From contig UQZH01000004.1 of the NCBI GenBank assembly GCA_900545445.1, positions 7,352 through 71,351 of the forward strand: a stretch of DNA of 64,000 bases, read 5' to 3'. Source of the stretch: an uncultured Collinsella sp. (GTDB lineage Bacteria; Actinomycetota; Coriobacteriia; Coriobacteriales; Coriobacteriaceae). Shown in pieces: positions 25,336 to 34,097 of this stretch. The notes under the pieces were generated by a model. The model ran no database searches. It was given only the letters and a program-made list of their open reading frames with translations, and was not told where the DNA came from. The translations under genes and the position numbers were made by a program. Position 1 is the first letter of the stretch, and the number at the start of each line of letters is the position of its first letter.

Positions 25336-26858
25336 TGGCGTTCGAAACCTTTGCCGTTCACGCAGCCTGTATCCGCGGCGTCGAGGCGATTCCCGTCACG
25401 GTCGAGGTATCGCTTGCGGGCGGCATCCCGGGCATCCAGATGCTCGGCATCCCGAGCATGGAGGTCATGGAGTCGCGCGGGCGCATTCGCTGCGCTATGC
25501 GCTCTGCCGGATTCGAGATCCCGCGTTCGGGCATTACGGTCAATCTGGCGCCGGGCGATATCCGAAAGACCGGTAGCGGCTTTGACTTGCCGATAGCCAT
25601 TGCGGTGCTTGCTGCCGACGGGCAGATTCCCCGCGACAATCTCGACCGCTGCCTCATTGCCGGCGAGCTCGGCTTGGATGGCACGGTGCTTCCCGTCAAG
25701 GGCGAGGTGGCGTTCCAACTGCTGGCTCGCGACATGGGGTTGTCTTTTATCGCCGGTAGGTCCGACCAGCATGTTCCGCTTGCGGGGGTCGACTGCGGTT
25801 TTATCGACCATCTGTCACAGCTTGCCCACGGTATGGGCGAGGCGGCTCGGCATTATTTGGATTCCGAGGGCGTGGAGGCCACCTTTGAACCCGAGCTCGA
25901 TTATGCCGACGTGTTGGGGCAGGAGGTCGCCAAGCGCGGCATAGCGCTTGCGGCGGCAGGGGAGCTGGGCTTGCTTATGATCGGGTCTCCGGGATCGGGC
26001 AAGACCATGCTTGCGCGCCGCATGACGGGGATCTTGCCCGAGCTTTCCGTCGAGGATCAACAGGAGGCGCTGTGCATCCATTCGGTCTTGGGTGAGAACA
26101 TCGATGGCCTGCTTGCAGGGCATCGGCCGTTTCGAAGCCCCCATCACAGCATCTCGACAGCGGGTCTTATTGGCGGAGGGCGCCCGGTGCATCCGGGCGA
26201 GATCAGCCTTGCCCATGGCGGCGTGCTCTTTTTGGACGAGCTTGCAGAGTTTCCCACCGGTGTGCTGCAGACGCTTCGTCAGCCTATCGAGCGCGGCTAT
26301 GTCAGGATCGTACGCGTCGACGGTGCCTTCACGTTTCCCTCGCGCTTTCAGCTGCTTGCGGCGAGCAATCCCTGTCCCTGCGGCTTTTTGGGCGATCGCG
26401 AGGTTCCGTGTCGCTGTTCGGCATCGATGGTCGAGCGCTACCGGTCCAAGCTGCGCGGTCCTTTGGCCGACCGCATCGACCTGATGCTCGATGTGACCCG
26501 CCCCGATCCGCAGGTGATTATCGAGGGCGCCGAGGGCATGTCATCGGCCGAGCTGCGCGACTACGTTGTCCGCGGTCGGGCTTTTCGTGCCTGGCGCGAG
26601 TCCCGTATGGATGATGCGGATGCCGAGGCCGAGCACGATGAGTCACGGTCCATTGACGGCGTCGTGTCGACCTTTGCACTCGACGAGGCCGCCGAGACAT
26701 GCGTACTTGGCCTGTCGAAACGCACTCATCTCACGGGGCGCGGCATCGTGCGCCTGGTTCGCATCGCGCGCACGATTGCCGATGTCGCCGAAAGCGAGCG
26801 GGTGACGCAAGACCACGTGCTCGAGGCGGCGATGTACCAGGGAAGGAGGGATCAGTGA
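25335..26858 (+). CDS. comM: ComM/YifB-type Mg-chelatase-like AAA+ ATPase
   Basis: A 507-residue AAA+ helicase. ComM helps branch migration during integration of transformed DNA in competent species. An N-terminal Lon-substrate-like domain (AFETFAVHAACIRGVEAIPV, APGDIRKTGSGFDLPIAIAV) precedes Walker A GSPGSGKTMLARR near residue 218, Walker B GGVLFLDELAEF near 302, and the Cys group NPCPCGFLGDREVPCRC. It starts at ATG 25335, overlapping yraN, and ends overlapping dprA by one base, so these genes are translationally coupled. Confidence 0.94.
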   Translation: MAFETFAVHAACIRGVEAIPVTVEVSLAGGIPGIQMLGIPSMEVMESRGRIRCAMRSAGFEIPRSGITVNLAPGDIRKTGSGFDLPIAIAVLAADGQIPRDNLDRCLIAGELGLDGTVLPVKGEVAFQLLARDMGLSFIAGRSDQHVPLAGVDCGFIDHLSQLAHGMGEAARHYLDSEGVEATFEPELDYADVLGQEVAKRGIALAAAGELGLLMIGSPGSGKTMLARRMTGILPELSVEDQQEALCIHSVLGENIDGLLAGHRPFRSPHHSISTAGLIGGGRPVHPGEISLAHGGVLFLDELAEFPTGVLQTLRQPIERGYVRIVRVDGAFTFPSRFQLLAASNPCPCGFLGDREVPCRCSASMVERYRSKLRGPLADRIDLMLDVTRPDPQVIIEGAEGMSSAELRDYVVRGRAFRAWRESRMDDADAEAEHDESRSIDGVVSTFALDEAAETCVLGLSKRTHLTGRGIVRLVRIARTIADVAESERVTQDHVLEAAMYQGRRDQ

Positions 26859-27790
26859 TGGGCGAGGAGACTTTTGAGCTGCATCCCGGTGATGCGTTGT
26901 ATCCAGATACCGTTTTGGAGCTCTCTGATGTACCCCAGACGCTGTTCGTGCGTGGCGACCCGGAGGTGCTTTCGACGCCGGCACTCTCCATCATCGGCGC
27001 TCGCAAGGCCTCGCCGTACGGCCTGGCCGTGGCAGAACTGGCCGCGACAGTTGCGGTCGAGGCGGGGGTGACGGTGGTCTCGGGCGGCGCGGTCGGCTGC
27101 GACCAGGCCTCGGGTTGGGCCGCGGTCAACGCCGGTGGCAGGCACGTCGTGGTGTTGGGTACGGGCGCCGACGTGGTCTACCCGCGCTCGAGTGCGGGGC
27201 TCATCGCGCGCACGATCGATACGGGCGGCGCGGTCGTGTCCATCTCGCCTTGGGGTATGGGGCCACGTAAGTTTGCCTTCCCGCGGCGTAACCGGGTGAT
27301 CGCCGCGCTTTCGCAGGCGCTCTTCGTTTCGGAGGCTGGCATGCCTTCGGGCACGTTCTCGACGGCGGAGGCCGCCATGGACCTGGGTCGCGAGCTTCTT
27401 GCCGTGCCGGGTTCGATTTTGTCACCCGAGTCGCGCGGTACTAACTACCTCATTGCCAACGGGGCCTGCTGCATTATTGACGAGGAGTCAATCGAGATGG
27501 CCATCTCGCGAATCTACGGCACCCTGCGCTATTCGCGTCCTGATGCACCCGGTATCGCAGATCTGGACCCCACGCAGCAGGCCGTGATGCATGCGCTCAT
27601 CGCCTCGCCGCTCAAGGTCGACGACATCGCGGCACTCGTCTCGCTCGATGCCGTCGGCGTGCTCAAACTTCTGGGTTCGCTCGAACTCGAGGGCCTCATC
27701 GAGCGCATGATGGATGGAAGGTATGCGCCCTCCAAGTTTGCCCTTCACGCCCAGACGCCCTTCGGTCACAATGGAAAACGTGTCAATTAG
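26858..27790 (+). CDS. dprA: DNA-processing protein DprA
   Basis: DprA loads RecA on incoming single-stranded DNA during transformation. The Rossmann-like domain shows ALSIIGARKASPYG, VVSGGAVGCDQASGWAAV, VVVLGTGADVVYPR and FPRRNRVIAALSQALFVSEA. A C-terminal winged-helix module runs from about residue 228 to 290 (TQQAVMHALIASPLKVDDI...LKLLGSLELEGLIERM). No N-terminal SAM domain is seen, so at 310 residues it is a compact form. ATG 26858 overlaps the comM stop (TGATG) and follows GGAAGGAGGG. Confidence 0.94.
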   Translation: MGEETFELHPGDALYPDTVLELSDVPQTLFVRGDPEVLSTPALSIIGARKASPYGLAVAELAATVAVEAGVTVVSGGAVGCDQASGWAAVNAGGRHVVVLGTGADVVYPRSSAGLIARTIDTGGAVVSISPWGMGPRKFAFPRRNRVIAALSQALFVSEAGMPSGTFSTAEAAMDLGRELLAVPGSILSPESRGTNYLIANGACCIIDEESIEMAISRIYGTLRYSRPDAPGIADLDPTQQAVMHALIASPLKVDDIAALVSLDAVGVLKLLGSLELEGLIERMMDGRYAPSKFALHAQTPFGHNGKRVN

Positions 27791-27804
27791 AAAGGTGTTT
27801 GCAG

Positions 27805-29142
27805 ATGCTGTTTGATCAGGTGACGGTTATCGGTGGCGGTCTGGCGGGATCGGAATGCGCGATTCAGCTGGCAGATCGCGGGTTCGCCGTAAAGCTGTGC
27901 GAGATGCGCCCGCAGGTGAGCTCTCCTGCCCACCATACCGATCACTTGGCGGAGCTCGTCTGCTCCAATTCGTTTAAATCGACCCGTCCCGATTCCGCCG
28001 CCGGTCTGCTGAAGGCCGAGCTCGAGCGCATGGGCTCTGTGCTGCTCGACTGCGCTCATCGTGCGGCCGTTCCTGCCGGCGGCGCCCTGGCGGTCGACCG
28101 CGTCAAGTTTTCCGAGCTCGTCGAGGCTGAGGTTGCCGCCCGCCCCAATATCGAGGTCGTCCACGGCGAGGTCACCCAGATTCCCGAGGGTCATGTGGTT
28201 ATCGCCGCGGGCCCCCTATGCTCGCCGGCATTGAGCGAGGAGGTCATGAAGCTCGTCGGTGGTGACGCCCTGGCGTTCTTTGACGCGGCCGCCCCGATTG
28301 TCGATGCCTCTACGCTCGATATGGACGTGCTGTTCTCGCAGTCGCGCTATGAGGAGCAGGGGAGTGGCGACTATCTCAATGCCCCGCTCAACAAGGAAGA
28401 GTACGAGGCCTTTATCGAGGCGCTTACCACGGCCGATCGCGTGGTGCTCAAGGATTTTGAGGGCGGGGACCTGTTCCAGGCCTGCCAGCCTGCCGAGGAG
28501 GTTGCGCGCACGGGCAAGGATGCCATCCGCTTTGGCGCCATGAAGCCCGTCGGGCTCACCGACCCGCGCACCGGTCGCCGTCCCTGGGCGGCAATTCAGC
28601 TGCGCGCCGAGAACAAGGAGAAGACCGCCTATAACCTGGTTGGCTTCCAGACCAACCTGACCTTCGGCGAACAGAAGCGCGTCTTCCATATGGTTCCCGG
28701 CCTGGAGAACGCCGAGTTCTTCCGCTACGGCGTTATGCACCGCAACACCTTTGTCGATGCTCCGCACGTGCTCGACGGCACCTTTGCCGTTCCCGGCACG
28801 AGCGTGCGTCTTGCCGGTCAGATTACTGGTACCGAGGGGTACATGGAGGCCGTGGCGACGGGTCTGCTCGCTGCGCTCAACACCTATGCCGAGGCCATCG
28901 GGGCCGCGGGCGTCGAGCTGCCGCTCGTGGGCGCCCTGGGCGCGCTTGTGGGGTATGCGACCGATCCGGCTACGGTGGGCTACCAGCCCATGCACGTCAA
29001 CTTTGGTCTTGTGCCGCCGCTCGAGGACGGTAAGCGTCGCAGCAAGCGCGATCGTTACCAGGCTTACGCGGACCGCGCCCTCAAGGCCCTGGATGCCTAT
29101 CTGGAATCGCGCTCCGATCTGTTTGGAGGCGAGAGGTCATAG
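27805..29142 (+). CDS. trmFO: Methylenetetrahydrofolate-tRNA-(uracil-5-)-methyltransferase TrmFO
   Basis: A folate- and FAD-dependent enzyme that makes m5U54 in tRNA. The FAD-binding motif VIGGGLAGSECAIQLADRG is at the N-terminus, with LCEMRPQ, LVCSNSFKS (the catalytic Cys region) and PALSEEVMKLVG after it. Further matches are PVGLTDPRTGRRPWAAIQLR and GQITGTEGYMEA. The 445-residue start at ATG 27805 follows AAAGGTG by 7 bases. Its stop codon overlaps the probable start of xerD. Confidence 0.96.
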   Translation: MLFDQVTVIGGGLAGSECAIQLADRGFAVKLCEMRPQVSSPAHHTDHLAELVCSNSFKSTRPDSAAGLLKAELERMGSVLLDCAHRAAVPAGGALAVDRVKFSELVEAEVAARPNIEVVHGEVTQIPEGHVVIAAGPLCSPALSEEVMKLVGGDALAFFDAAAPIVDASTLDMDVLFSQSRYEEQGSGDYLNAPLNKEEYEAFIEALTTADRVVLKDFEGGDLFQACQPAEEVARTGKDAIRFGAMKPVGLTDPRTGRRPWAAIQLRAENKEKTAYNLVGFQTNLTFGEQKRVFHMVPGLENAEFFRYGVMHRNTFVDAPHVLDGTFAVPGTSVRLAGQITGTEGYMEAVATGLLAALNTYAEAIGAAGVELPLVGALGALVGYATDPATVGYQPMHVNFGLVPPLEDGKRRSKRDRYQAYADRALKALDAYLESRSDLFGGERS

Positions 29143-30059
29143 CTTTTGACCTGTACGATGCCGTCGACTCGTTCATTGCCTACATTGCACGCGTCGAAGG
29201 ACTCGCTCCCAATACGGTAACCGCCTACACCTCGCGGCTCGAGCGCTTCGCCGCGTGGTGCGAACGTGAGGACGTCGACGCTCGCGCCGCCGACGTACGG
29301 ACCGTTCGTTCCTATTTGGCCGAGCTGTCGCGTGGCCAGGTGGCGGCTCGGACCCTTGCGGCGCATCTGTCTGCCATTCGCTCGCTCTATCGGTGGATGG
29401 CTGCCGAGGGAATCGTTGAGGGCGATGCGGTCTCGGCGATATCCTCGCCCAAACTGCCGCGCGATCTTCCCGGTGTGCTGACGACCCGGCAAGTCGAGGC
29501 GTTGCTCAAGGCCCCCGACACCTCGACGCCTTCGGGGCTGCGTGATGCGGCGATGCTCGAGCTGCTCTATGCCTCCGGCGCGCGAATCTCGGAGCTCGCG
29601 GCGCTCAACGTGGAGTCCATTGCTTGGTCAGAGCGAACGCTGCGACTTTGGGGCAAGGGGAGCAAGGAGCGTATCGTGCCCCTCTATCGGCGCGCTCTCG
29701 AGGCGACTCGTCGCTATATTGAGGAGGGGAGGCCACAGCTCCTTGCGCAGGCAAAGCGCAGCGACGATGCGAACGGCGTGCATCCGCTGTTTATCTCGGC
29801 GCGCGGAAACCGCATGAGTGCCGCCATGCTCAGAAGGCGGTTCCACATGCTTGCGGCACTTGCCGGCATTCCTGCCGACATCGCCCCGCATGCGATGCGC
29901 CACACCTTTGCGACCGACCTGCTCGAGGGCGGCGCGGATCTGCGCTCGGTTCAGGAGCTGCTGGGGCATGCGAGCTTGTCCACGACGCAGATCTATACGC
30001 ACCTCACGCCCGACCGACTAAAGCGCGCCGTGAGTCAGGCACACCCCCGCGGCGAGTAG
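29139..30059 (+). CDS. xerD: Tyrosine recombinase XerC/XerD, probable non-canonical start
   Basis: A tyrosine recombinase that resolves chromosome dimers. From about 29142 the frame reads AFDLYDAVDSFIAYIARVEG and LAPNTVTAYTSRLERFAAW, a complete SAM-like core-binding domain. The catalytic domain has the Arg in SGARISELAALNVE, HAMRHTFATDLLEGG, LLGHASLSTTQIYTHL and the nucleophilic Tyr. No ATG, GTG or TTG occurs in this frame between the upstream stop at 29031 and TTG 29316, which would remove the first domain. ATA 29139, overlapping the trmFO stop (ATAG) 10 bases after GGAGG, is the best candidate; CTG 29151 is another. XerC versus XerD cannot be settled here. Confidence 0.85.
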   Translation: MAFDLYDAVDSFIAYIARVEGLAPNTVTAYTSRLERFAAWCEREDVDARAADVRTVRSYLAELSRGQVAARTLAAHLSAIRSLYRWMAAEGIVEGDAVSAISSPKLPRDLPGVLTTRQVEALLKAPDTSTPSGLRDAAMLELLYASGARISELAALNVESIAWSERTLRLWGKGSKERIVPLYRRALEATRRYIEEGRPQLLAQAKRSDDANGVHPLFISARGNRMSAAMLRRRFHMLAALAGIPADIAPHAMRHTFATDLLEGGADLRSVQELLGHASLSTTQIYTHLTPDRLKRAVSQAHPRGE

Positions 30060-30106
30060 GAGAAGGGCCTCCCGCGCGCACCGAGGTGTGTGGTTTTGAT
30101 TGCGGG

Positions 30107-30135
30107 TTGGCAGGAAGAGGCAATCCTGCTATCAT
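30107..30135 (+). promoter_or_regulatory. Predicted promoter for rpsB-tsf
   Basis: TTGGCA (30107-30112), a 17-base spacer and TATCAT (30130-30135), preceded by TGC, form a strong promoter. It implies a leader of about 135 bases before rpsB. Confidence 0.7.
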
Positions 30136-30141
30136 TCATCG

Positions 30142-30276
30142 GGTTGCTTCACGGCAACAGGTTTTTATCACGCACGCGCGGCTACTTCATACCGTGGTGC
30201 CCGGGCTTTGGTAGCACATGTCCGGGTTGGTTTTGGAGGATGACCCCGCGCGGAGGCAAACCACAGGAGGTTTAAT
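30142..30276 (+). promoter_or_regulatory. Structured rpsB mRNA leader, possible S2 autoregulatory site
   Basis: The leader can fold into three short hairpins: GTTGC / GCAAC early on, CCCGG / CCGGG in the middle, and TGGTTT (30228-30233) with AAACCA just before the ribosome-binding site ACAGGAGG. The last would help to hide the initiation region. S2 represses its own mRNA in other bacteria; whether this leader does so is inference. Confidence 0.4.
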
Positions 30277-31005
30277 ATGGCTACCAAGATTAATATCCGC
30301 ACCCTGCTCGAGGCCGGCTGCCACTTCGGTCACCAGACCCGTCGCTGGAACCCCAAGATGAAGCCGTTCATCTTCGGTGAGCGCAACGGCATCTACATCC
30401 TCGACCTCAAGCAGACCATCCTTGACGCCGACCAGGCCTACACCTTCGTCAAAAACGTCGCCAAGGGCGGCAACGTGCTGTTCGTCGGCACCAAGAAGCA
30501 GGCTCAGGAGGCCGTTAAGAACGCCGCTGAGCGCGCCAACATGCCTTACATCAACCAGCGTTGGCTCGGCGGCATGCTGACCAACTTCGTCACCATCCGC
30601 TCCCGCATCAACCGCATGGAGGAGCTCGAGGCCATGGTCGAGGACGGCCGCATGGCTGTGCTGCCCAAGAAGGAGCAGGCAGTGCTCGGCAAGGAGCTCG
30701 CTAAGCTCCAGACCAACCTCGGTGGCGCCCGCGACATGAAGGGCCTGCCCCAGGCTCTCTTCGTCATCGACACCAAGCGCGAGGAGAACGCCATCAAGGA
30801 GGCCCAGCGCCTGAACATCCCCGTCGTCGCCCTGATCGACACCAACTCCGATCCCGACGAGGTCGAGTACGGCATCCCCTGCAACGATGACGCCATCTCC
30901 GCTGTCACCCTTATGTGCGAGCTCATGGCCGACGCCTGCCTCGCTGGCTCCGGCAAGGAGCAGGTCTCCGAGGCCGAGATGGCCGCCGAGCCCAAGGCCG
31001 AGTAA
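30277..31005 (+). CDS. rpsB: 30S ribosomal protein S2
   Basis: A 242-residue S2 with the standard opening TKINIRTLLEAGCHFGHQTR, the segment FIFGERNGIYILDLKQT, and VNQRWLGGMLTN-like sequence (INQRWLGGMLTNFVTI). The C-terminus ends in an acidic Ala/Glu tail. It is followed after 45 bp by tsf, the usual rpsB-tsf pair, and the two genes probably share the promoter at 30107-30135. Confidence 0.97.
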   Translation: MATKINIRTLLEAGCHFGHQTRRWNPKMKPFIFGERNGIYILDLKQTILDADQAYTFVKNVAKGGNVLFVGTKKQAQEAVKNAAERANMPYINQRWLGGMLTNFVTIRSRINRMEELEAMVEDGRMAVLPKKEQAVLGKELAKLQTNLGGARDMKGLPQALFVIDTKREENAIKEAQRLNIPVVALIDTNSDPDEVEYGIPCNDDAISAVTLMCELMADACLAGSGKEQVSEAEMAAEPKAE

Positions 31006-31050
31006 ATCAGTCCTATTTAAGTCTTTTTCATCTCTTTGAAAGGAACCACA

Positions 31051-31920
31051 ATGGCCCAGATTACTGCCGCTATGGTCAAGCAGCTCCGCGAGATGACCGA
31101 CTCCCCGATGATGGAGTGCAAGAAGGCTCTCGTCGAGGCTGACGGCGACATGGACGTCGCTGTTGACGTTCTGCGCAAGAACGGCCTCGCCAAGGCTGCC
31201 AAGAAGGCTGGCCGTGAGACCAACGAGGGCGCTGTCGCCGCGTTCGTCTCCGAGGACGGCAAGTCCGGCGCTCTGCTCGAGCTTTCCTGCGAGACCGACT
31301 TCGTCGGCTCCAACGCCAAGTTCACCGGCTTTGCTTCCAAGGTCGCCGAGGTTGTCGCTACCACCGAGCCGGCCGATGTCGATGCTCTTCTCGAGAAGCC
31401 GATGGGCGAGGAGACCGTTTCCTCCGAGCTCACCGAGATGATTCACATCATGGGCGAGAACATGAAGATCGCTCGTTTCTCCGCCCGCAAGGCCGAGAAC
31501 GGCGCTCTCGCTTCTTACATCCACATGGGTGGTAAGATCGGCGTCCTCGTCGAGTTCGCTTTCGAGAAGGCCGAGACCGCTCAGGCCGAGTCCTTCAAGA
31601 CCTTCGCTCACGACGTTGCCCTTCAGGTTGCCGCCGTCGCCCCGATTTGCGCTACCCGCGATCAGGTTCCGGCCGAGACCGTCGAGCACGAGAAGGAGAT
31701 CTACATGGCTCAGGCTGCCGAGTCCGGTAAGCCCGAGGCTATCCAGGAGAAGATGGCTGTTGGCCGTCTGGAGAAGTTCTACAAGCAGTCCGTGCTCACC
31801 GAGCAGGAGTTCATCAAGGACAGCTCCCTCACCATCAAGAAGTACGCTGAGCAGGTCTCCAAGGAGCTCGGCGATAGCATTACCGTCGTTGCCTTCGACC
31901 GTCTGGTCCGTGGCGAGTAA
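31051..31920 (+). CDS. tsf: Translation elongation factor Ts
   Basis: EF-Ts exchanges GDP for GTP on EF-Tu. The 289-residue protein starts at ATG 31051 (MAQITAAMVKQLREMTDSPM) with GAAAGGA upstream; an in-frame ATG at 31036 precedes that site. The UBA-like N-terminal domain (MMECKKALVEADGDMDVAVD) and the core motif CETDFVGSNAKF are clear. A strong terminator follows at 31944-31978. Confidence 0.97.
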   Translation: MAQITAAMVKQLREMTDSPMMECKKALVEADGDMDVAVDVLRKNGLAKAAKKAGRETNEGAVAAFVSEDGKSGALLELSCETDFVGSNAKFTGFASKVAEVVATTEPADVDALLEKPMGEETVSSELTEMIHIMGENMKIARFSARKAENGALASYIHMGGKIGVLVEFAFEKAETAQAESFKTFAHDVALQVAAVAPICATRDQVPAETVEHEKEIYMAQAAESGKPEAIQEKMAVGRLEKFYKQSVLTEQEFIKDSSLTIKKYAEQVSKELGDSITVVAFDRLVRGE

Positions 31921-31943
31921 ATAAGCTCTTGTAGCTGGTAATG

Positions 31944-31978
31944 AGCAGGCTGTGGGTTTTACTCACAGCCTGCTTTTT
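31944..31978 (+). terminator. Rho-independent terminator after tsf
   Basis: An 11-bp perfect stem (AGCAGGCTGTG with CACAGCCTGCT) around a 9-base loop is followed by TTTT. Confidence 0.9.
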
Positions 31979-31999
31979 CATGGCTCTTATCAGAGCCTT

Positions 32000-32008
32000 T
32001 GCTATCAT
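32000..32008 (+). promoter_or_regulatory. Predicted extended -10 promoter for pyrH-frr-uppS
   Basis: TGCTATCAT (32000-32008) is an extended -10 identical to the one before rpsB. No good -35 is visible. It restarts transcription after the tsf terminator. Confidence 0.5.
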
Positions 32009-32037
32009 ATTGAGAGTCTAATTAAAGGAGGATCGCT

Positions 32038-32760
32038 TTGTCCGACATCCGATATAAACGCGTGCTTCTGAAGCTTTCCGGCGAAGCACTGATGGGCGAC
32101 GGCCAATATGGTATCGACCCCAAGATTACCGACCATCTTGCCAAGCAGGTCAAGGAGCTGCTCGCCGTTGGCCATGAGGTCGGCGTTGTTGTCGGCGGCG
32201 GCAACATTTTCCGCGGCATGGCCGGCGCTGCTGGTGGCATGGAGCGCGCCCAGGCCGACTACATGGGCATGCTGGCAACCGTTATGAACGCGCTCGCCCT
32301 GCAGGATGCCTTTGAGCACAACGATGTTCCCTGCCGCGTGATGAGCGCTATCCAGATGAACGAGATCTGCGAGCCCTATATTCGCCGTCGCGCCATCAAC
32401 CACCTTTCCAAGGGTAATGTCGTTATTTTTGCCGCCGGTTCGGGCAATCCGTACTTTACGACCGACACCGCCGCGGCTCTTCGTGCCTGCGAGATCGGTG
32501 CCGAGATTCTGATTAAGGCCACCAAGGTTGACGGCATCTACGACAAGGATCCTGTCAAGTGTTCCGATGCCGTCCGTTTTGACAAGATTACCTATCACGA
32601 GGTTCTCGTCCGCGGTCTGCAGGTTATGGATTCCACGGCCACGGCGCTGTGCCAGGATAACCGTATGCCGATTTTGGTCCTCAACATCGATGGCGAGGAC
32701 ACCGTCAAACGCGCGCTTTCGGGTGAGCCCGTCGGCACGCTCGTCTATCAGGAGGATTAA
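32038..32760 (+). CDS. pyrH: UMP kinase
   Basis: The bacterial hexameric UMP kinase of the amino acid kinase fold, making UDP. The 240-residue protein shows RVLLKLSGEALMGDGQYGID, VVVGGGNIFRGMAGA, FAAGSGNPYFTTDTAAALRA and the terminal GTLVYQ. TTG 32038 is the start, with AAAGGAGG 6 bases upstream. It begins a long cluster reaching proS (frr, uppS, cdsA, dxr, site-2 protease, ispG, proS), with gaps of at most 13 bp. Confidence 0.96.
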   Translation: MSDIRYKRVLLKLSGEALMGDGQYGIDPKITDHLAKQVKELLAVGHEVGVVVGGGNIFRGMAGAAGGMERAQADYMGMLATVMNALALQDAFEHNDVPCRVMSAIQMNEICEPYIRRRAINHLSKGNVVIFAAGSGNPYFTTDTAAALRACEIGAEILIKATKVDGIYDKDPVKCSDAVRFDKITYHEVLVRGLQVMDSTATALCQDNRMPILVLNIDGEDTVKRALSGEPVGTLVYQED

Positions 32761-32762
32761 GC

Positions 32763-33299
32763 ATGGCAGAGAACATCACCGCCCACATGGACAAGTCGCT
32801 CGAGTCCCTCAAGCACAACTTCTCCAAGGTTCGTACCGGCCGCGCTAACGCCAACATTCTTTCCGATATCTCGGTCGATTACTACGGTGTCCCCACGCCG
32901 GTTACCCAGGTTGCCGCCGTTAAGACCCCCGAGGCTCACATGCTGCTCATCGAGCCCTGGGACAAGGCGCTCGTCAACGCCATCGTGAAGGCTATCAGCG
33001 CTTCCGATCTGGGCATTACTCCCAACTCTGACGGTACCGTCGTGCGGCTGCCGTTCCCGGCTCCCACTGAGGAGCGTCGTCGCGAGCTCGTCAAGGAGTG
33101 CCGCGAGTATGCCGAGCAGGCCAAGGTCTCCATTCGCAACATCCGTCGTGACTTTAACAACAAGCTCGAGCGCGACGAAGAGCTCACCGAGGACGATGTC
33201 CGTCGCGAGCAGGCTAAGGTCCAGAAGCATACCGATGAGTATGTTGCCAAGGTCGAGGAGCTTCTGAAGGAAAAAGAAGCCGAGGTCATGGAGATCTAA
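32763..33299 (+). CDS. frr: Ribosome recycling factor
   Basis: RRF splits the post-termination ribosome with EF-G. The 178-residue protein has HMDKSLESLKHNFSKVRTGRAN, YYGVPTPVTQVAAV, ISASDLGITPNSDGTVVRLP and the charged helical C-terminus. It is slightly shorter than the E. coli protein (185 residues). It lies 2 bp after pyrH, a nearly universal pairing. Confidence 0.97.
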   Translation: MAENITAHMDKSLESLKHNFSKVRTGRANANILSDISVDYYGVPTPVTQVAAVKTPEAHMLLIEPWDKALVNAIVKAISASDLGITPNSDGTVVRLPFPAPTEERRRELVKECREYAEQAKVSIRNIRRDFNNKLERDEELTEDDVRREQAKVQKHTDEYVAKVEELLKEKEAEVMEI

Positions 33300-33300
33300 G

Positions 33301-34095
33301 GTGCAATACGACGAGAACAAACTGGTCGAGTACTTTGCCGACGCCCCTGCGGGCGTCGGTTTTTCCGACCTTGACCTCAATAAGATCCCGCATCATATTT
33401 CGTGCATCATGGACGGTAACGGTCGCTGGGCCACGGCTCGCGGTCTTGCCCGCACCGAGGGCCACAAGGCTGGTATCGTCTCTCTGCGCGAGATCATTAC
33501 CGCATGCGTGCGCTTGGGCGTCGACGTCCTTTCGGCCTATGCGTTTTCCACCGAAAACTGGAATCGTCCGCAGCACGAGGTCAACGTTTTGATGCATTTG
33601 TTTGCCAAGACGTTTATTGATGAGCTGCCGCTGCTTAAGCGTGAAAACGTTCGCGTTGTCTTTTTGGGCGATATTTCCGCACTGCCCAAGAAGACCCGCG
33701 ATGTCTTTGAGCGCGGTCTTGCCGAGTGCGCCGACCACACCGGCATGACGCTGGCGCTTGCCGTCAATTACGGCGCCCGTGCCGAGATCACCCGTGCTGT
33801 CCGTCAGATTGCGCTCGATGTCGCCGCTGGCAAGATCGATCCTGCCTCTATCGACGATGATATGGTTGCCTCGCACCTCTACACCGCTGGGCTACCCGAT
33901 CCGGAGCTTGTGATTCGCACCTCCGGCGAGCTTCGCCTTTCGAACTATCTGCTGTGGCAGGTTGCCTATTCCGAGTTTTATGTCACCGATACCTATTGGC
34001 CTGACTTTGATCGTTGGGGTCTTGTCGACGCCATTTTGGCCTACCAGGGCCGCGACCGTAGGTTTGGTGGACTGAGCAAGACCGAGGAGGCTTAA
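33301..34095 (+). CDS. uppS: Isoprenyl (undecaprenyl) diphosphate synthase, UppS family
   Basis: This cis-prenyltransferase makes the C55 lipid carrier for cell wall synthesis. The 264-residue protein shows HISCIMDGNGRWATARGL near residue 36, FSTENWNRP near 82, and the C-terminal IRTSGELRLSNYLLWQVAYSEFY in two blocks. GTG 33301 follows the frr stop by 1 bp. Product chain length is assumed from the family. The uppS-cdsA-dxr order is typical. Confidence 0.94.
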   Translation: MQYDENKLVEYFADAPAGVGFSDLDLNKIPHHISCIMDGNGRWATARGLARTEGHKAGIVSLREIITACVRLGVDVLSAYAFSTENWNRPQHEVNVLMHLFAKTFIDELPLLKRENVRVVFLGDISALPKKTRDVFERGLAECADHTGMTLALAVNYGARAEITRAVRQIALDVAAGKIDPASIDDDMVASHLYTAGLPDPELVIRTSGELRLSNYLLWQVAYSEFYVTDTYWPDFDRWGLVDAILAYQGRDRRFGGLSKTEEA

Positions 34096-34097
34096 TC

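Noticed and set aside
27805..30059. A frameshifted fusion of trmFO and xerD
   Set aside because: Both proteins are complete, and a stop-start overlap is common in this window. A fusion of these functions is not known. A non-standard xerD start explains the data better.
29139..30059. A phage integrase marking a prophage or island
   Set aside because: The sequence fits XerC/XerD housekeeping recombinases and sits in a conserved core neighbourhood with no phage genes or attachment repeats nearby.
30090..30275. A 61-codon frame ending just before rpsB, as a possible leader peptide
   Set aside because: It overlaps the predicted rpsB promoter, and the internal ATG at 30240 has GGAGG directly against it with no spacing. 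It is better explained as mRNA leader.
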